Shown piece after piece: positions 32,539-41,752 of a stretch of 64,000 bases of DNA; within the stretch, counting starts at the first letter, position 1; each line of letters starts with the position of its first letter. The notes under the pieces are model-generated. The model did not search any database. It saw only the letters and a list, made by a program, of their open reading frames with translations, and was not told the origin of the DNA. The position numbers were made by a program, and so were the translations under genes. The stretch lies in contig JAKGSH010000003.1 of assembly GCA_021568835.1 (NCBI GenBank), forward strand, positions 124,001-188,000, given 5' to 3'. The DNA comes from Streptomyces sp. Tue 6430 (GTDB lineage Bacteria; Actinomycetota; Actinomycetes; Streptomycetales; Streptomycetaceae).

Positions 32539-32625
32539 GTGAACGAGGCGGGCAAGGTGGGCGAGATGAGCAAGGTGAACGAGGCGAGCACGGTGAACAA
32601 GGTGAACAAGGTGAATGAGCGGAGT
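32539..32625 (+). repeat. Degenerate AAGGTGAACAAG repeats at the gene's 5' end
   Basis: Units of AAGGTGAAC / ACGGTGAAC / AAGGTGAAT recur every 9-30 bases and give the peptide repeat KVNEASTVNKVNKVNE. Each unit carries an in-frame GTG, so the array supplies several alternative start codons. Confidence 0.8.
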
Positions 32626-33192
32626 GCGGCCTCGACGATGCCCACGCCCCCCGAGGACATCGTCGAGGCCGCACGGCTCGCGCCGGAGCACTGGATCAGC
32701 ATGACCGACCCCGGCTGGGACGGTGAGGGCGTGCCGCCCGACCGGGTCGTGGTCGGCCGCTGGCGCACGGGAGCGACCGGCGAGATCGAGGAGTGGGAGG
32801 ACAACGAGGCCTACCGGCCCTCCCCGGAAGCACTCGGCTGGCCCGAGGCCACCGACGCCGTCGACGACGCCCTCCGGCTCGCGGTCACCGGTTACGGACC
32901 GGCCGAGGACGCCCTGCGCGCCCTGGCCGCCGCCGAGGTGGCGGTGCTGACCCTGCCGGACGGAACACCGGTGACCGCCGCCGTGGCGGACGGCGGGCTC
33001 GTCGTCCCGGTCTTCACCGCTCCGCCCCACCTCGACGCCGTGGGCGGCTTCGCCTCCGAACGCGTCGCCGTCGCGGACCTCCTGGACCGGCTGCCGCCCG
33101 GCCACGCGCTCTACGTCAACCCGGCCGGCCCCGCGGGCACCGTGCTGGAGTCCGACCGGCTCCGCGCCCACGTCCCCGGCACCCGTCGATGA
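32539..33192 (+). CDS. Type VII secretion system-associated protein (SseB-like)
   Basis: 217 residues. After a repetitive N-terminus the conserved part starts PPEDIVEAARLAPEHWISMT and has the tandem-strand pattern AVLTLPDGTPVTAAVADGG and LVVPVFTAPPHLDAVG seen in SseB-like proteins annotated as type VII-associated in Streptomyces. It follows the giant gene by 49 bases and is the last gene of the locus; an immunity or chaperone role for the giant protein is possible but unproven. GTG 32539 has GGGGAGGG upstream. ATG 32638, just before the conserved part, is the alternative start. Confidence 0.7.
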   Translation: MNEAGKVGEMSKVNEASTVNKVNKVNERSAASTMPTPPEDIVEAARLAPEHWISMTDPGWDGEGVPPDRVVVGRWRTGATGEIEEWEDNEAYRPSPEALGWPEATDAVDDALRLAVTGYGPAEDALRALAAAEVAVLTLPDGTPVTAAVADGGLVVPVFTAPPHLDAVGGFASERVAVADLLDRLPPGHALYVNPAGPAGTVLESDRLRAHVPGTRR

Positions 33193-33511
33193 CCCCGGCC
33201 GGTGCCCGGCACGGCAGGCCCCGCTGGACGAACCGGTCCCGTCAGGTCCCACGGTGTCCGGGTGCGGCCCTGGCCCGTGGGCGATGCGCGCGTCGGAGCG
33301 CCCCGTGCCGCGTGCGGAACGACCTGCGCGCGCATCCGCAGCGGGTGCTCGATCTCGTGGCCGTGAGCCGTCCCCTTCCACCGCTCACGTTCGGCGTCGG
33401 CCGGGACTGCCGGGCAGGCCGGGGCAACGGGCATGACAGCCGGGCCGATCGGGGGAAACGGATCACGGCGGGCCGCAGCCCGCCGAAACCCGTGCCGGGA
33501 CCCGACAGCAC
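33193..33511. other. Convergent intergenic region
   Basis: 319 bases between the type VII-associated gene and the convergent S66 peptidase gene. I see no gene, and no strong terminator hairpin beyond a weak CCGGCCGGTGCCCGGC stem just after the stop. Confidence 0.5.
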
Positions 33512-34501
33512 TCAGCGTTCCGCGACCGCCGACTCGAGCAGGGACAAGGTCCGGTTGTCGGCGTCCACGTCCGCGCGGACGCCGAGGGGCAGCGGCAGGT
33601 TCGGCGAGGTGTGGCCGAAGTCGACCCGGGCGAGGACGGGGATGTCACGCTGCGCCAGGACGTCGAGCACGACGTCGCGCAGACCGACCTGGTCTCCGCC
33701 GTCCTCGTAGGGCGTGACCTCGCTCGGGATGCCGACCACCATGCCCGCGATCCGGTCCAGCACACCGGACAGCCGCAGGGCGTGCAGGTCGCACCAGATC
33801 CGCGTGACCGGCCGCTGCAGCTCTTCCCAGAACAGGACGGCGCCGTCGAACCGTTCGGCGGCCAGTGCGAACGGTGTCGCCTGCAACTGGACCAGGCGGT
33901 TCAGCAAGCCGCCGACCAGCGGTCCCTGCGCGCGGCCCGGCTGCCAGGTTTCCCACGTCCCCCCTGGCGGCAGCACGCCCGGCGCCTCGGCCTTGGTGAG
34001 CACACGGGCGTAGAGGTCGACGAGTTCGGACCGACGGGCCTCGTCGCCCAACGTGTACCAGTCGCTGCCGAAACCGTGGGTGGCGATGTCGGCGTGGAAG
34101 CCGACGAGGCCGGTCCTGGAGTACAGCGCCATGTGCAGCAGCGAGATGTCGCTGTAGCCGAGGATCGGCTTCGGGTCGGCCCGGACCGCGTCCAGATCGA
34201 TCAGATCGAGATAACCGATGGTCGCCTGACCACCGGTGTGCGCGACGACGGCCCGCACCTCCGGATCCCGGAGCAGCGCGTTGAGCTCGGCAGCCTGCTC
34301 CGCCGGAGCGCCCGCCGCCCACCAGCGGCCCCGCGCGGGGTCGACCATCGGGCTGACCCGCACGCGGAAACCCATCCGCTCGAGTATCGCCACACCGCGG
34401 GCGAGCAGCGGCTCCTCACCCGGTTCGAGCCGGCCCGAGGGCGCGGTGACGACCACGAGATCGCCGGAACGCAGCGCACGGGGACGACGGATCGTGGACA
34501 T
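33512..34501 (-). CDS. S66-family LD-carboxypeptidase (LdcA/MccF-like)
   Basis: A 329-residue serine peptidase of family S66, which trims tetrapeptides of recycled peptidoglycan (LdcA) or inactivates microcin C-type nucleotide peptides (MccF). The nucleophile Ser117 is in KPILGYSDISLL, the acid is in VLFWEEL, and the His is in DFGHTSPN, so the Ser-His-Glu triad is complete. I start at MSTIRRPRAL (34501), where AAGGAGA lies just upstream, rather than the longer frame. It is monocistronic by context. Which of the two substrates applies cannot be told from sequence alone. Confidence 0.9.
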   Translation of the reverse strand: MSTIRRPRALRSGDLVVVTAPSGRLEPGEEPLLARGVAILERMGFRVRVSPMVDPARGRWWAAGAPAEQAAELNALLRDPEVRAVVAHTGGQATIGYLDLIDLDAVRADPKPILGYSDISLLHMALYSRTGLVGFHADIATHGFGSDWYTLGDEARRSELVDLYARVLTKAEAPGVLPPGGTWETWQPGRAQGPLVGGLLNRLVQLQATPFALAAERFDGAVLFWEELQRPVTRIWCDLHALRLSGVLDRIAGMVVGIPSEVTPYEDGGDQVGLRDVVLDVLAQRDIPVLARVDFGHTSPNLPLPLGVRADVDADNRTLSLLESAVAER

Positions 34502-34992
34502 GGGGTCTCCTTGCTGATCGACAACCGCGGACAACCACGCGGGCACTGCCGGTATTCCGCTTCCTCGACGCGATCAAGCCGGCCCCCGGAATCCCGGCAG
34601 GAGCCCAACGGCCGCCGACCACCTTCACGTCGACATGACGGTGCCCCGGGGACGGCTGGTGCCGAGGAACGTTCACCGGCACTCCGAGGATGCCCTCGAC
34701 GCTGCCCGCCGGCCCGACCCCGCCGCCCCGGACCACCGACGAACCGACACGGAGCCGGGCCCCGAAGCCGACCCCGAAGGATTTCCGGAGCCGACCGCTC
34801 AGGGGCTGTCCGGCGGATCGTGCCGGAGGCGCGGCCGGTGGTGGAGTTTGCCCCTACTTCCCCAGGAAATAAGCCAGTTGGGCATCGGGTCGGGAGCTGC
34901 TGGAGCACGTCGGCAGGCCGGGCCGACGGCCCGCGGGCGACCGGACCCCGGAAGGGCCGCGCTCCGGATCGCCCTGGGAAGGGAGGCGCGCC
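34502..34992. other. Intergenic region without a recognised gene
   Basis: 491 bases between the divergent S66 gene and a small ORF. It holds the S66 promoter region, but I cannot point to specific -35/-10 boxes. No repeat or RNA gene is evident. Confidence 0.4.
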
Positions 34993-35243
34993 GTGCCGCA
35001 GTCCGACGACGAGTGCCCGGCCGTGCTCGAGGACGCGTTCCGCCCGACGGTCCGCGACCCGTACGGCCTCGCCGGCGCCGCCGTACCGGGGCCCGGTGCA
35101 CGCTGGCCGCCGGGGTCGCCGCCCTGGTCACCGGCGTCGCCCTGGCCGAGGGCCCGCTCATCGCCGCGGGACTGGTCCTGGCCGGCCTCGGCGTGCAACC
35201 GCCGGACGGGCAGGCTGGGGGCCCGGGCCGACCGTGTGGCTGA
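34993..35243 (+). CDS. Small membrane protein, DUF3040-like (frame displaced near 35095)
   Basis: From GTG 34993 the frame reads MPQSDDECPAVLEDAFR and, after restoring one base near 35095, continues into a hydrophobic stretch AAGVAALVTGVALAEGPLIA and stops at 35243, giving 83 residues. A short acidic cytosolic N-terminus followed by one or two membrane helices recalls the DUF3040 family of actinobacterial membrane proteins. GGGAAGGGAGG lies upstream. The match is weak and the join is inferred, so it could be a decayed or different gene. Confidence 0.4.
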
Positions 35244-35510
35244 GGGATGTGGACTGCCGACGGTCGGGTGCGCACGGGTGGGTTCCGGTGCGCATGAGTG
35301 CGTGTGCGGGCTGTGGCCCGTCCGGTGGCCCGGGAGGAGACGGGAGTTTCCGCGTCGAATGCGCGACCTGTGCGGGTGGTGCCGTCGGGTGCGGTGAGGG
35401 GCTGGACGGCGGACGCGGAGACGGGACCGCCGGTGACGGCGGATGTGGCTGCGAGGGTCCCGGGGCCCGCTGGAGATCACGGGCGCGGGCCGCCGGTAGG
35501 GTCGGTCGGC

Positions 35511-35846
35511 ATGACCGTCGCCCGTTCCGTCGCCCTGTTCGTCGTCGCCGCCCTCTTCGAGATCGGCGGCGCCTGGCTGGTCTGGCAGGGCGTCCGCGAG
35601 CACCGGGGGTGGATCTGGGCCGGTGCCGGTGTCGTCGCACTGGGGCTGTACGGGGTGGTGGCCACCTTCCAGTCCGACGACGACTTCGGGCGCATTCTCG
35701 CCGCGTACGGCGGGATCTTCGTGGCCGGGTCGATCGTGTGGGGCATGGTCGCCGACGGCTACCGCCCCGACCGCTGGGACGTCGTCGGAGCCCTGGTGTG
35801 CCTCGCGGGCATGGCCGTGATCATGTACGCGCCCCGCAGCCGCTGA
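35511..35846 (+). CDS. YnfA/UPF0060-family small membrane protein
   Basis: A 111-residue integral membrane protein with four hydrophobic helices, including [18 protein letters not shown] near the start and [17 protein letters not shown] at the end. The fingerprint [20 protein letters not shown] is typical of UPF0060 (YnfA). These proteins resemble small multidrug resistance exporters, but their substrate is generally unknown. ATG 35511 is chosen as the first codon before the conserved helix; upstream in-frame sequence is not membrane-like. It is convergent with the GCS2 gene. Confidence 0.88.
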   Translation: MTVARSVALFVVAALFEIGGAWLVWQGVREHRGWIWAGAGVVALGLYGVVATFQSDDDFGRILAAYGGIFVAGSIVWGMVADGYRPDRWDVVGALVCLAGMAVIMYAPRSR

Positions 35847-35855
35847 CCTGCTCCT

Positions 35856-35905
35856 CCTCGCCGCTCTCGCCGGCTCTCCCGTCGCCTCGCCGCTCTCGCC
35901 GGCTC
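35856..35905. repeat. 21-bp direct repeat between convergent genes
   Basis: CCTCGCCGCTCTCGCCGGCTC occurs at 35856-35876 and again at 35885-35905, between the convergent YnfA-type and GCS2 genes. No function is evident. Confidence 0.85.
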
Positions 35906-35908
35906 CCC

Positions 35909-37387
35909 TCAGTCCACCGGCCAGGTGTGCGCGGGGGCGTTGAGATGCATGTAGTCGATGTACTGCCGCGTCATGCGCCGCAGCGCCTCGTCGCGGCCGA
36001 CACCGGGGGAGGCGGCCAGGTGGTGGAACATCTCCTTCTGCCAGACCGCGCCGTTGCGGGCCGTGACGCACCGCTGCTCGATGACGCCGAGCAGGGGCTC
36101 CCGCCAGGCCGCGTCCATCCCGGTCAGCTCCAGGCCCCGGTGCGCCAGCGGCAGCAGCCGCCGCAGGACCAGCTCGGGCACCGGCGCCTCGCCCATCCCC
36201 GGCCAGTACAGGGACGCCTCGATGCCGTGCCGGGCCGCCAGGTGCAGGTTCTCCTCGGCGGCCGCGAAGGACATCCGGGACCACACCGGCCGTTCCTCCT
36301 CCACCAGGGCCCGGGTCAGGCCGTAGTAGAAGGCGCCGTTGGCCAGGGTGTCGGCGACGGTCGGGCCGGCGGGCAGCACCCGGTTCTCCACCCTGACGTG
36401 CGGGATGCCGTCGGCGACCGCGTAGACCGGGCGGTTCCAGCGGTAGATGGTGCCGTTGTGCAGGGTCAGCTCGCCCAGCTCGGGGACGTCACCGCGCTCC
36501 AGCGTCTCCGTCGGGTCCTGCTCGTCGCACAGCGGCAGGAGCGCGGGGAAGTAGCGCAGGTTCTCCTCGAACAGGTCGAAGACGCTGGTGATCCATCGCT
36601 CCCCGAACCACACCCGGGGCCGCACCCCCTGCACCTTGATCTCCTGCGGACGGGTGTCGGTGGCCTGCTCGAACAGGGGGATCCGGGTCTCGTGCCACAG
36701 CTCCCTGCCGAACAGGAACGGCGCGTTGGCGGCCAGCCCGATCTGCACCCCGGCGACGGCCTGCGCGGCGTTCCAGTACGCGGGGAACTCCTCCGGGGGG
36801 ACCTGGAGGTGGAACTGGGTGCTGGTGCACGCGGCCTCCGGGGTGATCGTGTCCGCGTACGTGCGCAGCCGGTCGACACCGTCCACCTCGATGCGCAGGT
36901 CCTCGCCCCGCGCCGCGAACACCTGGTCGTTGAGCAGCCGGTAGCGGGGGTTCTCCGACAGCGCGGCCTCGCCGATGTGCTCCTGGCGCAGCGTCGGCAG
37001 GATACCGACCATGATCAGCTGCGCGCCGACCGACCTGGCCCGCTCGTCGGCGTGGTTCAGCGCGGCGCGGATCTCCGACTCCCACGCGTCGGGGCCGCCC
37101 TCCGTCAGACGGCGCGGCGGCACGTTGATCTCGAGGTTGAACCGGCCCAGCTCGGTGTCCCAGGCCGGGTCCGCGATCGCCTCCAGCACGTCGCTGTTGC
37201 GCATCGCCGGCTCGGCCGCGTCGTCGACCAGGTTCAGCTCGATCTCCAGCCCGACCCGGGGCCGCTCGGAGGTGAACCGGTCCTCGCGCAGCATCTGGGC
37301 GAACGCGTCGAGGCACTCCTGCATCTTGATCCGGTACCGGCGCCGGTCCTCGCGCGTGAAGACCACCGCCGGGACGTCCCGTCCCAT
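35909..37387 (-). CDS. Glutamate-cysteine ligase family protein (GCS2 type)
   Basis: A 492-residue carboxylate-amine ligase of the GCS2 fold, which joins glutamate to cysteine or a related amine using ATP. Key stretches are VGLEIELNLVDDAAEPAMRN at the start of the fold, FNLEINVPPRRL, STQFHLQVPPEEFPAYWN and HVRVENRVLPAGPTVADT. Start MGRDVPAVVF at 37387 has GGGAGG upstream, replacing a longer frame without homology. Streptomyces make mycothiol rather than glutathione, so the product may be a gamma-glutamyl compound of another kind. It is alone between a convergent and a co-oriented gene. Confidence 0.85.
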   Translation of the reverse strand: MGRDVPAVVFTREDRRRYRIKMQECLDAFAQMLREDRFTSERPRVGLEIELNLVDDAAEPAMRNSDVLEAIADPAWDTELGRFNLEINVPPRRLTEGGPDAWESEIRAALNHADERARSVGAQLIMVGILPTLRQEHIGEAALSENPRYRLLNDQVFAARGEDLRIEVDGVDRLRTYADTITPEAACTSTQFHLQVPPEEFPAYWNAAQAVAGVQIGLAANAPFLFGRELWHETRIPLFEQATDTRPQEIKVQGVRPRVWFGERWITSVFDLFEENLRYFPALLPLCDEQDPTETLERGDVPELGELTLHNGTIYRWNRPVYAVADGIPHVRVENRVLPAGPTVADTLANGAFYYGLTRALVEEERPVWSRMSFAAAEENLHLAARHGIEASLYWPGMGEAPVPELVLRRLLPLAHRGLELTGMDAAWREPLLGVIEQRCVTARNGAVWQKEMFHHLAASPGVGRDEALRRMTRQYIDYMHLNAPAHTWPVD

Positions 37388-37577
37388 GGGGCCTCCCGGG
37401 GTCCGGCTCTGTCTCGGACAGCTCTCCCGTCCAGCGTCGCACCACCGCGCGCCCCCGACCACGTGAGCCCGGGCCGACCACGTGAGCCCGGGCCGGCCGC
37501 GGCGCCGGCACCGGCCCGCTCCCGGACGGCAGGCTCGCGCCCCCGTCCGGGTGCCCCGACGCCGGCCCCGTGGCGCG

Positions 37578-38393
37578 TCACGGCTTGCGGGCGAGGCCTC
37601 CGTGCTCGGCGATGACCTCGGGCGCGGTCGCGGAGGGGTCCGGACGCCACAGGGGCACGGAGACCACGCCGGGCTCGATCAGCTCCAGCCCGTCGAAGAA
37701 CGAGGTGATCTCCTCGACGGTCCGCAGGTTGTACGGGACGGCGCCGCTGCTGTTGTAGGCGTCCTGGGCCGCCTCGAAGACGGGGTCGACGCCGCGGGAG
37801 CCGTCGTTGATCGAGAGGTAGCTGCCCGACGGCAGGGCCCCCATGAGCCGGGTCACCAGCTCGCGCCCCCGGTCGTGGTCGGCCACGTGACCGAGGATGT
37901 TGCTCAGGATGAGGGCGGTGGGCCGGCCGAGGTCCAGCGTCTCGGCCGCCGCCGCCAGGATGCGGTCCGGGTCGAGGACGTCGGCGTCGATGTAGGCGGT
38001 CGCGCCCTCGCGGGTGGAGTAGAGCAGGGCGCGGGCGTGCGCGAGGACCATCGGGTCGTTGTCGACGTAGACGATCCGGGACTCGGGGGCGAGCCCCTGG
38101 GCGACCTGGTGGGTGTTCTCGGCGGTCGGCAGGCCGGTGCCGATGTCCAGGAACTGCCGGATGCCCGCCTCGGACACCAGGTAGGTGATGTTGCGGCGCA
38201 GGAAGGCCCGGCTGCTGCGGGCGATGGTGACGATGCCGGGGAAGACGGCGGTGTAGGCGTCGCCGGCCTCTTCGTCGACGGGGTAGTTGTCCTTCCCGCC
38301 GAGCCAGTAGTTCCAGATCCGGGCCGAGTGCGGGACCGAGGTGTCGATCTTCTGGTGCACCGACGATCCGGGCGTCGTCGCTGAGTCGCTCAT
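37578..38393 (-). CDS. SAM-dependent methyltransferase, DUF574/PF04672 type
   Basis: 271 residues with the actinobacterial PF04672 pattern: SVPHSARIWNYWLGGKDNYP near the N-terminus, the SAM-binding loop FLDIGTGLPTAENTHQVAQ, VYVDNDPMVLAHARALL and ALILSNILGHV. These enzymes occur in many paralogues per Streptomyces genome; substrates are mostly unknown. Start MSDSATTPGS (38393) is chosen because homology begins soon after; the upstream extension to 38468 is Arg/Thr-rich and not conserved-looking. Confidence 0.9.
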   Translation of the reverse strand: MSDSATTPGSSVHQKIDTSVPHSARIWNYWLGGKDNYPVDEEAGDAYTAVFPGIVTIARSSRAFLRRNITYLVSEAGIRQFLDIGTGLPTAENTHQVAQGLAPESRIVYVDNDPMVLAHARALLYSTREGATAYIDADVLDPDRILAAAAETLDLGRPTALILSNILGHVADHDRGRELVTRLMGALPSGSYLSINDGSRGVDPVFEAAQDAYNSSGAVPYNLRTVEEITSFFDGLELIEPGVVSVPLWRPDPSATAPEVIAEHGGLARKP

Positions 38394-38793
38394 GGGTGGC
38401 GTCCGTCTTTCAGCCGAGGCGTGCAGGTTCCACCGCACAACGTACGTCCCAACGGCCACGGTGTGCACACCAGTTCACCTCTTCGAACGAACCTGCCCCA
38501 CGGCGGCCCGGCCCGCGTGCGGCGCGCCCGCCCCGTGCACCCCGACCGCCCCGCCCCGTGCACCCCGACCGCCCCGCCCGGGCCCGTCCCGCCCCGGCCC
38601 CGTTCCGTCCTCGCCCATCGGGTCGGTCCCATCAGGTCGGTCGTCCCGGACCCTTGACTCATGACCCGGCAGTGGCGATCCTCGTCGCAACTCTTGCGCG
38701 GTCATGACAACTTCGTGGGGTCGTGGGCGTCCCCGGATCCCCGGCGTCCCCGGCCCGTCACCGCGCGTTCCCGTCGACCGAGGGACGTGGGCA
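38394..38793. other. Divergent intergenic region with a C-rich direct repeat
   Basis: 400 bases between the methyltransferase and the secreted dipeptidase-like gene, so it should hold both promoters. A perfect 23-bp tandem repeat (CCCCGTGCACCCCGACCGCC plus three bases, 38531-38553 and 38554-38576) lies in the middle. No promoter boxes could be assigned with confidence. Confidence 0.6.
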
Positions 38794-40854
38794 GTGACCA
38801 GTACCGGCCGCCCGTACCGCAGACACCGGCAGCTCACCGTCGTGTCGTTGCTCCTGCTCGTGCTCTCCCTGACCTTCGGCCCGACGCCGAGTTCGGCGGC
38901 CGGCGCCGACTGGTGGAACCCGACCGCCCGGCCCGCCCCCGACTCCGGGATCGGCGTCACCGGCGAACCGTTCACCGGCACGAACGCCCGGGGGGAGGTG
39001 CGCGGTTTCGTCGACGCGCACGACCACCTGTTCGCCAACGAGGCCTTCGGCGGCCGCCTCATCTGCGGCAAGGTCTTCTCCGCGGCGGGCGTCGCCGACG
39101 CGCTCAAGGACTGTCCCGAGCACTACCCCGACGGCTCCCTCGCGGTCTTCGACTACATCACCAGGGGCGGCGACGGCAGGCACGACCCGGTCGGCTGGCC
39201 CACCTTCAAGGACTGGCCCGCCCACGACTCGCTGACCCACCAGCAGAACTACTACGCCTGGGTGGAGCGCGCCTGGCGCGGCGGCCAGCGGGTGCTCGTC
39301 AACGACCTCGTCACCAACGGCGTGATCTGCTCGGTGTACTTCTTCAAGGACCGCGGTTGCGACGAGATGACGTCGATCCGCCTCCAGGCGAAACTGACGT
39401 ACGACCTCCAGGCCTACGTCGACGGGATGTACGGCGGCACCGGCAAGGGCTGGTTCCGGATCGTCACCGACAGCGCCCAGGCCCGCCGGGTGATCGAGCA
39501 GGGCAAGCTCGCGGTCGTCCTCGGCGTCGAGACCTCGGAGCCCTTCGGCTGCAAGCAGGTCCTCGACGTCGCGCAGTGCGACCAGGAGGACATCGACAAG
39601 GGCCTGGACGAGCTGTACGCGCTCGGCGTGCGCAGCATGTTCCTGTGCCACAAGTTCGACAACGCGCTGTGCGGCGTCCGCTTCGACGAGGGCGGCCTCG
39701 GAACGGCCATCAACGTCGGGCAGTTCCTGTCCACGGGCACCTTCTGGAAGACGGAGACGTGCACCGGCCCGCAGCACGACAACCCCATCGGCACCGCGGC
39801 CTCCGGGGCGGAGAAGGACCTGCCGGCCGGCGTCGAGGTCCCCGCCTACGACGAGGACGCCCGGTGCAACGTCCGCGGGCTCAGCGCCCTCGGCGAGTAC
39901 GCCGTGCGCGGCATGATGCGACGCGGGATGATGCTCGAGATCGACCACATGAGCGTCAAGGCGACCGGCCGCGTCCTCGACATCTTCGAGTCCGCCTCCT
40001 ACCCCGGCGTGCTCTCCTCGCACAGCTGGATGGACCTCGGCTGGACCGAGCGGGTCTACGGCCTCGGCGGCTTCGTCGCCCAGTACATGCACGGCTCCGA
40101 GGAGTTCAGCGCGGAGGCGGGGCGCACGGACGCCCTGCGCGAGAAGTACGGCGTCGGCTACGGCTACGGCACCGACATGAACGGCGTCGGCGGCTGGCCG
40201 GCCCCGCGCGGCGCGGACGCCGCCGACCCGGTGACGTACCCCTTCCGCAGCGTCGACGGCGGGTCCGTCATCGACCGGCAGACCACCGGCGACCGCACCT
40301 GGGACCTCAACACCGACGGAGCCGCCCACTACGGCATGGTCCCCGACTGGATCGAGGACATCCGCCTGGTCGGCGGCCAGGACGTGGTCGACGACCTGTT
40401 CCGCGGCGCCGAGTCCTACCTCGACACCTGGGGCGGCACCGAGACGCACCGGGCGGGCGTGAACCTCGCCGAGGGCGCCGCCACGAAGGCCAGTTCGCAG
40501 GAGTGGAACCTCCTCACCGGTTACGCGGCGGGCCGCGCCGTCGACGGCGATCCCGGCACTCGCTGGGCCAGCGGCTGGAGCGACGACCAGTGGCTGCAGA
40601 TCGACCTCGGCGCCACGCACCCGGTCGGACGCGTCACCCTCGACTGGGAACGCGCGTACGGGAAGTCGTACCGGATCGATCTCTCCACCGACGGCCAGAA
40701 CTGGCGGACGGTCTGGTCCACGGCCTCCGGTGACGGCGGCCTGGACACCGCCCGCTTCACCGTCACCCCCGCCCGCCACGTCCGCGTGCAGGGCCTGGCG
40801 CGCGGCACGCAGTGGGGGTACTCGCTGTACGAGGTCGGCGTGCACAGCGGCTGA
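38794..40854 (+). CDS. Secreted M19 (membrane dipeptidase)-like metallohydrolase with C-terminal F5/8C domain
   Basis: 686 residues with a Sec signal peptide (RHRQLTVVSLLLLVLSLTFG, then PSSAAGA). The catalytic part keeps the whole M19 metal-ligand order: His76-x-His78 (FVDAHDHLF), Glu246 (LGVETSEPFG), His385 (LEIDHMS), His410 (VLSSHSWMD) and Asp461 (GYGTDMNG). This family hydrolyses dipeptides at a two-metal centre. The last 140 residues form an F5/8 type C (CBM32-like) domain (DGDPGTRWASGWSDDQWLQI), suggesting attachment to a polysaccharide. GTG 38794 with GAGGGAC upstream is the start; a longer frame from 38704 exists. Confidence 0.82.
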   Translation: MTSTGRPYRRHRQLTVVSLLLLVLSLTFGPTPSSAAGADWWNPTARPAPDSGIGVTGEPFTGTNARGEVRGFVDAHDHLFANEAFGGRLICGKVFSAAGVADALKDCPEHYPDGSLAVFDYITRGGDGRHDPVGWPTFKDWPAHDSLTHQQNYYAWVERAWRGGQRVLVNDLVTNGVICSVYFFKDRGCDEMTSIRLQAKLTYDLQAYVDGMYGGTGKGWFRIVTDSAQARRVIEQGKLAVVLGVETSEPFGCKQVLDVAQCDQEDIDKGLDELYALGVRSMFLCHKFDNALCGVRFDEGGLGTAINVGQFLSTGTFWKTETCTGPQHDNPIGTAASGAEKDLPAGVEVPAYDEDARCNVRGLSALGEYAVRGMMRRGMMLEIDHMSVKATGRVLDIFESASYPGVLSSHSWMDLGWTERVYGLGGFVAQYMHGSEEFSAEAGRTDALREKYGVGYGYGTDMNGVGGWPAPRGADAADPVTYPFRSVDGGSVIDRQTTGDRTWDLNTDGAAHYGMVPDWIEDIRLVGGQDVVDDLFRGAESYLDTWGGTETHRAGVNLAEGAATKASSQEWNLLTGYAAGRAVDGDPGTRWASGWSDDQWLQIDLGATHPVGRVTLDWERAYGKSYRIDLSTDGQNWRTVWSTASGDGGLDTARFTVTPARHVRVQGLARGTQWGYSLYEVGVHSG

Positions 40855-40943
40855 CCACGCACCCCACCCCGCCCCCTCCCGCGGGCCCGCGCCGGCCGCC
40901 GCCGTGCCGGGGGAGGGATCCCGCGCACCGACGGCCGTCGTGC

Positions 40944-41522
40944 TCAGTGACGCAGCAGGTAGCGGCTGAGCAGGGAACGGGCCCGGTCCGGGCTGACGCC
41001 CAGCGCCGTGCCGACCGACTCCCAGGACAGCTCGTCGTCGCGCACCGCCCGGGCCGCCTCCTGCCCGATGTCGGGCAGCAGCCGCTCCAGTGTGGTCACG
41101 GCCTTGAGGGCGGCCACCGGCGCCCGCTCGGTCAGAGTGGTCAGCTGCTCCTCCAACTGGTGGATCAGGTGCGTGAGCTGTTCGGGGAGCGGCACGGTCC
41201 GGCGCTCGACGGCGCGGATGTGCACCCGCCAGTCACTGCGCGCGGCGGAGACGTCCAGGTCGTGGAGCCGGCCGCCGGCCGTCCACCCCCTGTCGATCGG
41301 ATGGGTCTCGCCGCGCCAGCCGCACGCGCAGGCCGCGCGGAAGCCGGCCGCTCTCGGGCGGCGGAGCCTGCCGTCGTACGCCCACCACTCGCTGGTCTCC
41401 AGCACGCTGTCGGCGCAGCTGCCGAAGTCCAGGTACACCGGCTTGGGCTCGCTGCCGTCGGCCAGGACCGCGCCCGCGATGCCCTCGTGGGACTCCCCGA
41501 ACTCCTCCGTCGTCCAACCCAC
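40944..41522 (-). CDS. Hypothetical protein with C-terminal helix-turn-helix-like segment
   Basis: 192 residues starting at GTG 41522, preceded by GGGGGAGGAAGCG. The middle has a CACGWRGETHPIDRGWTAGG segment with paired Cys that might bind metal. The C-terminal part ELSWESVGTALGVSPDRARS reads like a helix-turn-helix (ESVGTALGVSPDRA) at the end of a long helix. It may be a DNA-binding or chromosome-associated protein. I do not recognise the family. It is adjacent to a gnd remnant on the opposite strand. Confidence 0.65.
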   Translation of the reverse strand: MGWTTEEFGESHEGIAGAVLADGSEPKPVYLDFGSCADSVLETSEWWAYDGRLRRPRAAGFRAACACGWRGETHPIDRGWTAGGRLHDLDVSAARSDWRVHIRAVERRTVPLPEQLTHLIHQLEEQLTTLTERAPVAALKAVTTLERLLPDIGQEAARAVRDDELSWESVGTALGVSPDRARSLLSRYLLRH

Positions 41523-41752
41523 CGCTTCCTCCCCCTCGTACGTCGCCTGCCCCGAGCGGGACGCCACCGCACGGCGAGGGCCGCCCCGGAGACGAACATG
41601 CCCCGGGCAGGCCACCGGTGAACCGTCCGCCCCAGGCGTTCACCGGCTGGTCGGCACCCCGTGGGGCACGCCCCGCGAGAGACGGGACTTCGACGGGGGC
41701 GACCGCCGGGCGACGCGCCACCCGGTTCCGCGATCACCGGCGCCGTCATCTG

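Noticed and set aside
34780..34920. Possible insertion-sequence remnant near a small open frame
   Set aside because: No terminal inverted repeats, target duplication or transposase motif could be seen.
41600..41690. Minus-strand NAWGGRFTGG resembling the start of argininosuccinate lyase
   Set aside because: Only about eight residues match; the following sequence has no lyase features and the region overlaps the start of another gene.
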